Source: an uncultured Coriobacteriaceae bacterium
Lineage (GTDB): Bacteria > Actinomycetota > Coriobacteriia > Coriobacteriales > Atopobiaceae
Reading direction: 5' to 3'
Assembly: GCA_902803315.1 (NCBI GenBank)
Contig: CADCPM010000088.1
Coordinates: 1-64,000 of the forward strand
DNA: 64,000 bases
The notes beneath the pieces are model-generated. The model ran no database searches. It worked only from the letters and a program-made list of their open reading frames with translations, and was not told the DNA's origin. Position numbers and translations under genes: made by a program. This document shows positions 23,802-31,487 of this stretch, piece by piece. Position 1 is the stretch's first letter, and the number at the start of each line of letters is the position of its first letter.

Positions 23802-25044
23802 GGGGCAGCACTTGTCTTCGAACTTGAATGGGCCACAGGTGCTCCTGTGCGTGAATGGCGGCATAGCGGCATACAAGGCCGTGGAGGTGCTGCGTCTGCT
23901 CCAAAAGGCAGATTGTAAGGTAAGGGTGGCGAGCACCGAGGATGGCCTGCGCTTTGTGGGGGCGGCCACATGGGAGGGGCTCACGCATCAAAGCGTGGCC
24001 TCGTCGCTCTATGGGTGGACGGAGTCGGCCATACCCCACATCATGCTCTCCGAATGGGCTGACGTCGTGCTTGTATGCCCAGCCACCGCGAACACCATGG
24101 CAAAGATGGCAGCTGGCATTGCGGATGATTTGGTGTCGACGACGCTTTTGGCGGTGCCTCGCACCACTCCTGTGGTGGTGGCCCCCGCGATGAATGTGAA
24201 CATGTGGCAGGCGGCGCCGACCCAGGTCAATGTAAGGACGTTGCGAGAGCGCGGCGTTCGCTTTGTGATGCCGGTGGAAGGGCGGCTTGCCTGCGATGCC
24301 GTGGGAGAGGGAAAGCTCGCTTCGGTGGACCAAATCGCCCGTGCGGTTCTTGATGCGGCAGGCTCGCGCGCGTCGAGCAGGACGATGGCGGGCCGTAGTG
24401 TGGTGGTGACGGCAGGACCCACTCACGAGGCCATAGATCCCGTGCGATACATAGCCAATGCCTCCAGCGGCAAGATGGGCTACGCCATTGCCGCCGAGGC
24501 AGCACGAAGGGGCGCCCGCACGGTGCTTGTTTCTGGCCCGACCGCGCTCGAGGCGCCTGTTGGCGTCGAGCGGGTGGACGTGGTCTCTGCGGCGCAGATG
24601 CATGAGGCGACCTTGCGCGCCTTCGAGGGTGCCGACGTTGCCATTTGCGCGGCTGCCGTGGCGGACTATACCCCGGCTCATCCCGCGGACCACAAGCTGA
24701 AGAAGGCGCACGAACACCTGGACACAATCGAGCTCAAAGAGACGAAAGACATCCTTGCCGAGCTCGGACGACGCAAATCGCAGGATGGTCGAGCACGTGT
24801 GGTGGTGGGCTTTGCCGCCGAGACGAACGACTTGGTGGCCAACGCGCAGGCAAAGCTCGAACGCAAGGGATGCGACCTCGTGGTCGCCAACGACGTGACG
24901 CGGAGTGACTCGGGCTTTGGAAGCGCGACCAATCACGTGACGCTCGTGTCTGCTGCTGGCATACGGGAACTGCCGACGCTTGCCAAGGAAGAGGTGGCAG
25001 TGCACCTGCTCGACGAAGTGGAGCGCCTGCTCAAGCGTGGCTAG
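23794..25044 (+). CDS. coaBC: Bifunctional CoaBC (coenzyme A synthesis)
   Basis: CoaBC joins cysteine to 4'-phosphopantothenate and decarboxylates the product. The 416-residue protein has the CoaC flavin half first: GGIAAYKA, active His in IPHIMLSEWADV, PAMNVNMW, and the LACDAVGEGKLA loop with its Cys. The CoaB half follows: VTAGPTHEAIDPVRYIANASSGKMGYAI, AAVADYTP, the KETKDIL region and NDV...GFGS. ATG 23794 overlaps the preceding stop; TTG 23812 after GGGGGCAG is an alternative. Both halves appear intact. Confidence 0.93.
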   Translation: MSRGQHLSSNLNGPQVLLCVNGGIAAYKAVEVLRLLQKADCKVRVASTEDGLRFVGAATWEGLTHQSVASSLYGWTESAIPHIMLSEWADVVLVCPATANTMAKMAAGIADDLVSTTLLAVPRTTPVVVAPAMNVNMWQAAPTQVNVRTLRERGVRFVMPVEGRLACDAVGEGKLASVDQIARAVLDAAGSRASSRTMAGRSVVVTAGPTHEAIDPVRYIANASSGKMGYAIAAEAARRGARTVLVSGPTALEAPVGVERVDVVSAAQMHEATLRAFEGADVAICAAAVADYTPAHPADHKLKKAHEHLDTIELKETKDILAELGRRKSQDGRARVVVGFAAETNDLVANAQAKLERKGCDLVVANDVTRSDSGFGSATNHVTLVSAAGIRELPTLAKEEVAVHLLDEVERLLKRG

Positions 25045-25089
25045 GGCCGAATGCCCGAGTCGCCCCATTAGCCCATTAAGGAGAATAGT

Positions 25090-25935
25090 ATGGAATTGGT
25101 CGTTGGCTGCCATCTCTCTGCGGCACAGGGATTCGCCGCGATGGGTCGCACTGCAAGCCAGATTGACGCAAACACCTTCGCGTTCTTTACGCGCAATCCT
25201 CGTGGCGGCAACGTAAAGGCGCTTGACGAGGAGGACGTCAATGCCTTGAGGGAGCATTTGGAGCGGGAAGGCTTTGGCAAGCTCGTGGCGCATGCCCCCT
25301 ACACGCTCAACCTGTGTTCCGCAAAACCTGGAGTCATCGAGTTTGCGCGTCGTGCCATGGCGGAGGACCTCAGGCGCCTTGAGTCCCTTCCGGGCAACTA
25401 TTACAACTTCCATCCGGGAAGTCATGTGGGGCAGGGTGCCAACGCTGGCATCGATCTGATTTGCGAGGGATTGGACGAGGTGCTGGACGAGGGTCCCCAC
25501 ACTACCGTGCTTCTAGAAACGATGGCCGGCAAGGGCTCGGAGGTCGGACGGAGCTTCGAGGAGCTTGCACGCATAATGGAGGGCTGCAGGAGGGGAGACG
25601 TGCTGGGCGTCTGCCTTGACACGTGCCACGTATGGGATGGTGGCTACGACATCCGCGAGGACTTGGACGGCGTGCTGGACGAGTTCGACCGCGTTATTGG
25701 CCTTGAGCGCCTAAAGGCGCTTCACCTCAACGATTCGAAGAACGGCTGCGGTTCTCATAAGGACCGTCACGAGAAGATCGGCCAGGGGGCACTGGGCACA
25801 AGCACGTTTGCCGCGGTGGTTCAAAACCCTCGTTTGAGGGGGCTTCCCATGGTGTTGGAGACACCCAACGAACTGGATGGGTATGCAGACGAGATAAGGC
25901 TCTTGCGTACGCTTGCCACACGAGAGGAGGCATAA
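25090..25935 (+). CDS. nfo: Deoxyribonuclease IV (apurinic endonuclease)
   Basis: Endonuclease IV cuts DNA at abasic sites in base excision repair. The 281-residue TIM-barrel protein carries the zinc ligands in expected contexts: GCHLSAAQG, NFHPGSH, LLETMAG, CLDTCHVWDGGYD, HLNDSKNGCGSHKDRHEKIGQG, and LETPN near the end. AAGGAG precedes ATG 25090. The next gene starts one base after the stop, so nfo and the ABC-F gene are probably co-transcribed. Confidence 0.95.
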   Translation: MELVVGCHLSAAQGFAAMGRTASQIDANTFAFFTRNPRGGNVKALDEEDVNALREHLEREGFGKLVAHAPYTLNLCSAKPGVIEFARRAMAEDLRRLESLPGNYYNFHPGSHVGQGANAGIDLICEGLDEVLDEGPHTTVLLETMAGKGSEVGRSFEELARIMEGCRRGDVLGVCLDTCHVWDGGYDIREDLDGVLDEFDRVIGLERLKALHLNDSKNGCGSHKDRHEKIGQGALGTSTFAAVVQNPRLRGLPMVLETPNELDGYADEIRLLRTLATREEA

Positions 25936-25936
25936 G

Positions 25937-27763
25937 ATGGGCATCCTCATAGGCGCCGACCGACTTGGACACGAGTGGCCTGGCAAGCGCGTGCTCGCCA
26001 ATCAGACGCTGGGTGTATACGAAGGCGACCGCATTGGCATCGTCGGCCAGAACGGCGACGGAAAGTCAACGCTCCTCTCACTGCTTGGCAGGGAACTGGA
26101 GGCCGAAGAGGGGACTATAACCTATCGCGGCGGCATTGCGGTTGGTATGCTGGGCCAGGCAGACAAGCTCGATGACAATGACACGCTTGGGCATGCCATT
26201 GTGGGCGATGTTCCCACCTATGAGTGGGCGTCGAACGCGCGTGTGAGACAAATACTGGAAGAGCTGGTGGGCGACCTGGATTGGGAGTGTCGCGTAGGCG
26301 AGCTTTCGGGTGGCCAGCGAAGGCGTGCCGACCTTGCGCGGCTCCTGGTTGGCACCTGGGACGTGCTTCTAATGGACGAGCCCACCAACCACCTGGACCT
26401 TCATGCCATACGCTGGCTTGCCAGGCACCTGCGCGATCGTTGGCCAGACGGTGAGGGCGCGCTCCTGGTGGTGACGCATGACCGCTGGTTCCTGGACGAG
26501 GTGTGCACGTCCATGTGGGAGGTCCACGACGGCAGGGTGGAGCCCTTCGAAGGCGGCTACTCCGCCTACATCCAACAGCGCGTCGAGCGCGAGCGGCAGG
26601 CGGCGGTGGCCGAGGAACGACGGCAGAACATGCTGCGCAAGGAGCTCAACTGGCTTGCGCATGGGGCAAAGGCCCGTACGAGCAAGCCGAAGTTTCGCAT
26701 CGACGCCGCGTTGGCGCTCATAGAGAACGACCCACCCTTGCGCAATCCCGTCGAGCTGCATCGCATGGCAATGAGCCGACTGGGCAAGCAGGTCGTTGAG
26801 CTTACCGGCGTCGTGGTACGCTACCGCGACGATGCGGGGACCCTAGGAAGGCCCGTGCTCGATGGCATAACCTGGATCATAGGGCCAGGAGACCGCGTGG
26901 GCATACTCGGTGAGAATGGCGCGGGCAAGTCGACGCTGCTGCGCGTCCTGGGTGGTTTGCAGCAACCGACGCGTGGTCGGGTGAAGATCGGCAAGACGGT
27001 ACGCTTCGGATGGTTGGGCCAGCGCTTGGAGCGACTTGGCGAGCACGATGACTGGCGCGTGCAGGAGTTGTTGGGCACGTTCAAGCGCTCGTATGTGGTG
27101 GAAGGTAAGGCGCAAAGTCCCGAGCAGATGGCGGAACGCCTGGGTCTCACGCGCAAGGAGCTCATGAGTTACGTGCGTGACTTGTCGGGTGGGCAACGCA
27201 GGAGGCTTGCGATTCTTTGCGTGCTCATGGAAGAGCCAAACGTGCTGATTCTGGACGAGCCGGGAAACGATTTGGATACCGACATGCTTGCCGTCGTGGA
27301 GGACTTGCTGGATACATGGCCTGGCACGCTGGTTATGGTGAGCCATGACCGAGCACTGCTGGAGCGCGTTACCGACGACCAGTACTCGCTTATAGACGGC
27401 AAGCTCACCCATTGTCCGGGGGGCGTGGATGAGTACCTGGAGCGACTTGACGCAAGGCTTGGAGAGCAGCGCAAAAGCGTGCAACCTGCTTCGAGCGAGA
27501 CGACGGGACGTGGTGGACAAAGGCCGAACGGGCTCTCCAATGCCGAGCGCCGTGAGCTGAAGAAGCGCTTTGACGCGGTGGAACGGCGCCTGTCCAAGTT
27601 GTCGGGTGAGCCCGAGCGTTTGCGCGAGGAGCTGGCAGCCACCGATCCCACTGATTACGAAGCGCTGGTGGCCAAGCAACGCGAGGTTGACGAGGCACAG
27701 GATGAGCTCGATGAGCTCGAGACGCAATGGCTGGAACTCAGCGAGCGACTGGGCATAGCGTGA
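25937..27763 (+). CDS. ABC-F family ATPase (Uup-like)
   Basis: A soluble twin-ATPase of 608 residues with no membrane domain, typical of ABC-F proteins that act at the ribosome. Walker A loops are GQNGDGKST at about 37-45 and GENGAGKST at about 324-332. Each half has an LSGGQRRR signature and a DEP Walker B (MDEPTNHLDL and LDEPGNDLD). A C-terminal coiled coil (about 520-608) follows, as in Uup. ATG 25937 follows GAGGAGG. The gene ends before a strong intrinsic terminator at 27894. Whether it gives antibiotic protection or is a housekeeping factor cannot be told from sequence. Confidence 0.88.
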   Translation: MGILIGADRLGHEWPGKRVLANQTLGVYEGDRIGIVGQNGDGKSTLLSLLGRELEAEEGTITYRGGIAVGMLGQADKLDDNDTLGHAIVGDVPTYEWASNARVRQILEELVGDLDWECRVGELSGGQRRRADLARLLVGTWDVLLMDEPTNHLDLHAIRWLARHLRDRWPDGEGALLVVTHDRWFLDEVCTSMWEVHDGRVEPFEGGYSAYIQQRVERERQAAVAEERRQNMLRKELNWLAHGAKARTSKPKFRIDAALALIENDPPLRNPVELHRMAMSRLGKQVVELTGVVVRYRDDAGTLGRPVLDGITWIIGPGDRVGILGENGAGKSTLLRVLGGLQQPTRGRVKIGKTVRFGWLGQRLERLGEHDDWRVQELLGTFKRSYVVEGKAQSPEQMAERLGLTRKELMSYVRDLSGGQRRRLAILCVLMEEPNVLILDEPGNDLDTDMLAVVEDLLDTWPGTLVMVSHDRALLERVTDDQYSLIDGKLTHCPGGVDEYLERLDARLGEQRKSVQPASSETTGRGGQRPNGLSNAERRELKKRFDAVERRLSKLSGEPERLREELAATDPTDYEALVAKQREVDEAQDELDELETQWLELSERLGIA

Positions 27764-27893
27764 GCCACGGCACCATGAAGGCTGTTGCAACGGTTCCGTT
27801 GCGCTGTTGTTGTCGTTTCGTGATTATTGATGCTTTACGTGCAAGAACGAAGTCAGAACGAGTAAAAAGATAATAGTTCCATCCCTTCCTTAA

Positions 27894-27928
27894 GCGCGAG
27901 CCGGCGTTTTTGCCGGCTCGCGCTTTTT
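27894..27928 (+). terminator. Intrinsic terminator after the ABC-F gene
   Basis: A perfect 12-bp stem (GCGCGAGCCGGC / GCCGGCTCGCGC) with a G/T loop is followed by TTTTTA. It ends the nfo / ABC-F transcript. The 130 bases between the stop codon and this hairpin show no gene. Confidence 0.85.
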
Positions 27929-27937
27929 ATGTGCCTA

Positions 27938-27976
27938 GGGACCCCAACAAAGGGACTGTCCCTTAGTCGGGGTCCC
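27938..27976. repeat. GGGACTGTCCC-centred palindrome
   Basis: A 19-bp inverted repeat around a single central T, from GGGACCCC to GGGGTCCC, with the inner core GGGACTGTCCC. It shares this core with 38945-38982 while its outer arms differ. It lies between a terminator and the end of a minus-strand gene. Confidence 0.6.
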
Positions 27977-27987
27977 GATGAGAAACC

Positions 27988-28170
27988 CTACATCAAATGA
28001 CTCTCCACCGATTTGTACGGATCGCTGTTCTCGATCTTCTTTACGAGTTTGCGAATCAAGATGATGGGCACGACAATCAGGACGATGGTGGCTACGCCTC
28101 CGACGATCTTCTTTACGTCGTTTGCGAGGGTATCCTCGTCTTGTACCTGCTCTTCAATGATTTCTGCCAT
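27988..28170 (-). CDS. Small single-span membrane protein
   Basis: A 60-residue protein: an acidic N-terminus (residues 1-17), one hydrophobic helix (about 22-41, VGGVATIVLIVVPIILI), then basic residues and a polar tail, suggesting a cytoplasmic C-terminus. ATG 28170 is preferred over an upstream in-frame start because of an AAAGGCG stretch before it. It follows the CmpB-like gene in the same direction. Function unknown. Confidence 0.55.
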   Translation of the reverse strand: MAEIIEEQVQDEDTLANDVKKIVGGVATIVLIVVPIILIRKLVKKIENSDPYKSVESHLM

Positions 28171-28227
28171 GATGCGCCTTTCGCTATTGGGATGCTCGTC
28201 CATTCTAACATGAGGAGGAGCTCTGTG

Positions 28228-29334
28228 TTATGCAGGTACGATAAAGTGCAACGCGGCCTCGAAGACGTACACGGAGAGCAAGCCGAAGAACGCTACGTCG
28301 AGCACGCCTCGCGGCACCTTGCGCAGACCGAGATCCATAAGCGGGTACACAACCCATACGATCAGCGTCGCCGCAATGGTGTATACCATCGAATTCTGCA
28401 GACACACCTGACCCATAAAGTTGAAGGGCATGTCCCTATAGTCCCATAGCTCGTAATTCTGGTTTGCCACCATGCCGGTTCCAAAGTCGATCGAGGTGCA
28501 AACGAGGCCGTTGATGGCGAACGAGCAGGCAAGCGCCGGGAGCGTCCGTCCCTCAAAGTGCTCCAAGAGCTTCTCCTTTACGGGATGCAGGAGCACCACC
28601 ACCATGGCAAGGGCAATGCCCTCCGCCGAGAAGGGGAAGAGCCATTGGTCCCACAGCATGGCATTGGTGGGATCGTAGCTACCCATAAACACCCCTGCGA
28701 TGATGAGCCTGCAAAACAGGATTTCGGCCCAGTGCCCCAAAAAGGAGAACACGATGAAGTAGATGGCGAGGTCGCGCCAGTACGGCCAGGTGCGGATTCG
28801 CTCGCGCAAAGGTCGATCCCAGCTGTGGCCATCGCCTTCTGGCTTGCCGGCTATGTCCACGCAGAGCACTTCGCGAGGATGGCGGGCCAAGGCGAGGTAG
28901 GTAACGGTAACGATAGCCCCCACATATTCCACCGTAACGAAGGCGGCGCTTGCAAAGGGACCAAGCAGCGCAAACACTGGGGCGTTGGCATGCATGGCAA
29001 ACATGTCTATGAGCGAAAGAACGGTGCAGACGCTCGTTGCGACGACGCAAAAGGGAATGGCCCATTTCGCGCGTCGTTGGAGCATGTATACCGCCTGCGC
29101 CGACGTGCACAGCTGTATGCAGGCGCGCAGCATGGAAAGGTCATACACAAACCCTAAGTCACCCTTGGGGTTTATGAGCGCAGCATAGCCAAATCCAACG
29201 AGCATTACGATTACGTAGTAGATTTGGATTATGCGAAGCTGTGGACCTAATGGCTTACGCCCGGTGACTGGGGCCGGGCGTCCTGGTCTGCGCCCGACGA
29301 ATCTGGCCGGGCGTCCGGATACTCTTATCTGCAC
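28228..29334 (-). CDS. Putative ABC-transporter type IV (CmpB-like) membrane protein
   Basis: A 368-residue protein with about nine hydrophobic segments. The C-terminal half has the pattern of the CmpB/PF06541 family: EILFCRLIIAGVF, a helix ending LLHPVKEKLLEHFEGR, and NYELWDYRDMPFNFMGQVCLQNS. The link to ABC transport is by annotation only, and no ATPase gene is adjacent. The first 30 residues are unusually Arg/Pro-rich with an internal repeat at DNA level (GGACGCCCGGCC twice), so GTG 29334 may be too early a start. It is followed by the small membrane protein and preceded by a small minus-strand gene 2 bases away. Confidence 0.6.
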   Translation of the reverse strand: MQIRVSGRPARFVGRRPGRPAPVTGRKPLGPQLRIIQIYYVIVMLVGFGYAALINPKGDLGFVYDLSMLRACIQLCTSAQAVYMLQRRAKWAIPFCVVATSVCTVLSLIDMFAMHANAPVFALLGPFASAAFVTVEYVGAIVTVTYLALARHPREVLCVDIAGKPEGDGHSWDRPLRERIRTWPYWRDLAIYFIVFSFLGHWAEILFCRLIIAGVFMGSYDPTNAMLWDQWLFPFSAEGIALAMVVVLLHPVKEKLLEHFEGRTLPALACSFAINGLVCTSIDFGTGMVANQNYELWDYRDMPFNFMGQVCLQNSMVYTIAATLIVWVVYPLMDLGLRKVPRGVLDVAFFGLLSVYVFEAALHFIVPA

Positions 29335-29336
29335 GG

Positions 29337-29540
29337 CTACTCGGTACGTTGATCGTTCTTGGGCGGAATTATGGTGCCGGCGGCTGCGAGCATGTCAAGT
29401 TCCTCGTTGTCCAGCTCGCGGTACTCGGCGCCCTGCTCCATACGCTCGAGTTCCTCAGCGAGCATGTGGTAGGTCTGCAGACGCTTTTTGCTCAGGTGGG
29501 AAAAGTCGTAACGCAGTGCGGAAGAATCGAAGTTTGTCAT
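29337..29540 (-). CDS. Small hypothetical protein
   Basis: A 67-residue charged, mostly helical protein (LSKKRLQTYHMLAEELERME). AGAGAGGAAC precedes ATG 29540, a good ribosome binding site. The gap to the CmpB-like gene is 2 bases, so both are likely on one transcript. No family recognised. Confidence 0.55.
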   Translation of the reverse strand: MTNFDSSALRYDFSHLSKKRLQTYHMLAEELERMEQGAEYRELDNEELDMLAAAGTIIPPKNDQRTE

Positions 29541-29657
29541 GGTAGTTCCTCTCTCTGAATTTCATGTCACACAGTACTACGTTGATGGCGACTACGTGTC
29601 CCAAAAAATTTTCGCTAACAATAATACCGTGCAATCTATAATTGTCCTGTCAAGCCC

Positions 29658-29687
29658 GATACCGTGCTGTATGATTCATACGGTATC
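29658..29687. promoter_or_regulatory. Composite dyad upstream of the sigma-factor gene
   Basis: GATACCGT...ACGGTATC forms an 8-bp inverted repeat, and within it GTATGA-T-TCATAC is a second perfect dyad. The structure lies about 30-55 bases before the sigma-factor ATG and overlaps a possible -10 box TATGAT (29670-29675). It could be an operator or part of the promoter; no protein is identified. Confidence 0.35.
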
Positions 29688-29714
29688 GCATTTTTATTTT
29701 GGAAGAGGGTGTGC

Positions 29715-30230
29715 ATGCGTTCTAGAAGAGCAAAGGGCGGACGCCTTACTCGCGATGACCTCGACGACCTGTTTAACGAATATTATCCGCGCATATTCAA
29801 CTATCTGTACTATCGAACGCTCGACAGGGCCCTTTCGGATGACCTCGTGGGCACGGTCATGCTCAATATCGTGCGCAAATTCGAGACGTTCGATCCCGAG
29901 CGCGGCAACTTGGACGCCTGGGTCTTTCGCATTGCGCGAAACACGCTTTTCAGCCATTTTAGGAAGAGCAAGACTGAGGTGGACATAGATGCGGTTCCTC
30001 AGTCGGTGTTTGCCTACGAGGACGAGGACGCGCTCGACGACAAGGGCGAGATGGTGCGCGGCTTGCTCGAGGTGCTTACGGACGACGAGCGCGAGCTGAT
30101 ATATCTGAAGTATTGGGAAGAACTCTCCAACAAAGAGATAGCGGAGCGCCTGGGACTCAATGCCTCCACCGTCTCCACGCATCTGTGGCGTGCGAACAAC
30201 AAAATGAGAAAGGCGATGCCTGACGACTAG
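29715..30230 (+). CDS. ECF-type RNA polymerase sigma factor
   Basis: A 171-residue sigma-70 family protein of the extracytoplasmic-function kind. Region 2 is visible at about residues 12-78 (LFNEYYPRIFNYLYYRTLD, then FDPERGNLDAWVFRIARN). Region 4 is at about 115-168 (LTDDERELIYLKYWEELSNKEIAERLGLNASTVSTHLWR, shown here in two parts by its helix-turn-helix). Regions 1 and 3 are absent. ATG 29715 has AGAGGG upstream; an earlier in-frame ATG at 29664 would add hydrophobic residues unlike the family. The VanY-like lipoprotein gene follows 60 bases later and may be a target. No anti-sigma gene is adjacent. Confidence 0.82.
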   Translation: MRSRRAKGGRLTRDDLDDLFNEYYPRIFNYLYYRTLDRALSDDLVGTVMLNIVRKFETFDPERGNLDAWVFRIARNTLFSHFRKSKTEVDIDAVPQSVFAYEDEDALDDKGEMVRGLLEVLTDDERELIYLKYWEELSNKEIAERLGLNASTVSTHLWRANNKMRKAMPDD

Positions 30231-30290
30231 CAGGCTGTGCTAGAGTCCTAGGGTCTTTTGATAGGCAAAATGTAACGAGGAGGAATACCT

Positions 30291-31247
30291 ATGACAAACG
30301 CAACCTTGCGCAACCGATGTGTCTCTGCCGTGGCGGCGGCCTGCCTGGTGGCGCCCCTTGCCTTGTTTGGCTGTGGCGGCGCTCCCGCAAGTTCGCAAGC
30401 CGACTCTTCGCAGGGCACGGAGCAGTCCAGCAGTTCGCAGGGCAGTGACGCTGGCTCGAACGCCTCGAATTCGTCTGACTCGGGTGCAAAGACTGCCATG
30501 AGCGAAGACGGTAGGCTGGACCTCCTGACGCTCGTAAACAAGGAATACGCACTTCCCGACGGCTGGGAAGAGAAGCTCGACCTCGTGAAGGTAGACAACT
30601 CCAAGGGCGATACCGTGCAGATCGACAAGATCGCCGCCAAGGCGTTTGAGGAGCTGCAGGAGGACCTCAAGCAAAACGAGGGAATTACCATCGAGCTCAA
30701 CTCTGGATACCGTAGCGTCGAGGAACAAAAGAGAATCTGGGACCAGTTCATGCAGGAGTACGGCGAGGACTACGTTCGCGAGTTCGTGGCTGAGCCTGGC
30801 CATTCCGAGCACCATACGGGCATCGCGCTCGACGCGTTCCTCATCGAGAACGGAATCCCCATCCTTACGAACGAGGAGATCTTCGCGCACGAGAGCACGT
30901 GGAAGGTCATCCACTCCTACTTGGCGAAGCATGGCTTCATCCTTCGTTACCTCAATGGTCAGGAGGCCATTACCGGATACACCTACGAGCCGTGGCACTA
31001 TCGCTATGTGGGCGAGCAGGCTGCGAAGGAGATCATGGACAAGGGCATAACCCTCGAGGAGTACCTGGATAAGGTGCCCAGCACCTCCATGGCCGCGAAC
31101 GCGAGCTCGGGCAGCACGTCCTCCAGCAGCTCGAGTAGCGATAGCTCGAGCTATGGGAGCACGAGCACGAGTGAATCTGGCTCGCAGTACGACAGCTCGG
31201 GCTCCACTTCGGAATACGGCAGCTCGAGCACTAGCTCAAGCTACTAG
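30291..31247 (+). CDS. VanY-like D-alanyl-D-alanine carboxypeptidase lipoprotein
   Basis: A 318-residue exported enzyme that should trim the terminal D-Ala from peptidoglycan stem peptides. Residues 1-24 are a lipoprotein signal with lipobox LFGC; a Ser-rich linker follows to about 65. The M15B domain (about 75-255) has SGYRSVEEQKRIW, the zinc site EHHTGIALD (first His and Asp), and EPWHYRYVG (second His). The last 60 residues are a low-complexity Ser/Thr/Tyr/Gly tail, possibly spanning or sitting in the wall. AGGAGG precedes ATG 30291. Its position after the sigma factor suggests envelope-stress control. Confidence 0.85.
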   Translation: MTNATLRNRCVSAVAAACLVAPLALFGCGGAPASSQADSSQGTEQSSSSQGSDAGSNASNSSDSGAKTAMSEDGRLDLLTLVNKEYALPDGWEEKLDLVKVDNSKGDTVQIDKIAAKAFEELQEDLKQNEGITIELNSGYRSVEEQKRIWDQFMQEYGEDYVREFVAEPGHSEHHTGIALDAFLIENGIPILTNEEIFAHESTWKVIHSYLAKHGFILRYLNGQEAITGYTYEPWHYRYVGEQAAKEIMDKGITLEEYLDKVPSTSMAANASSGSTSSSSSSSDSSSYGSTSTSESGSQYDSSGSTSEYGSSSTSSSY

Positions 31248-31380
31248 GCCGCTTGCGGGAAGTGCGTAGGTGCTCGGTTTCGAACAGCAACGGTTACACC
31301 TCGCATTTTCGTCGCCCATTGGCGGATTGGTTGCGCGCTGCCGCTTGCGATGCAGTATCTTTTATGAGAGCTGCACGCAC

Positions 31381-31446
31381 GGCAGGCAAAGGGGAGTGTC
31401 CCCAATGCCTGGAATCAGGCATTGGGGACACTCCCCTTTGCCTGCC
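31381..31446. repeat. Perfect 31-bp inverted repeat
   Basis: Two arms of 31 bases, fully complementary, separated by four bases (GAAT). The inner part contains GGGGAGTGTCCCC, similar to the cores at 27938 and 38945. It has no U-run on either strand, so it is not a standard terminator. The 240 bases between the VanY-like gene and the oxidoreductase operon contain nothing else clear. Confidence 0.75.
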
Positions 31447-31487
31447 GCGAGCTAATCTAGGGTATGGCGAAGTATCGGGGGGAGCCT

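Noticed and set aside
23770-25500. 576-codon minus-strand frame opposite coaBC and nfo
   Set aside because: Both plus-strand genes are intact and recognisable; the antisense frame is His/Arg-rich with no family pattern.
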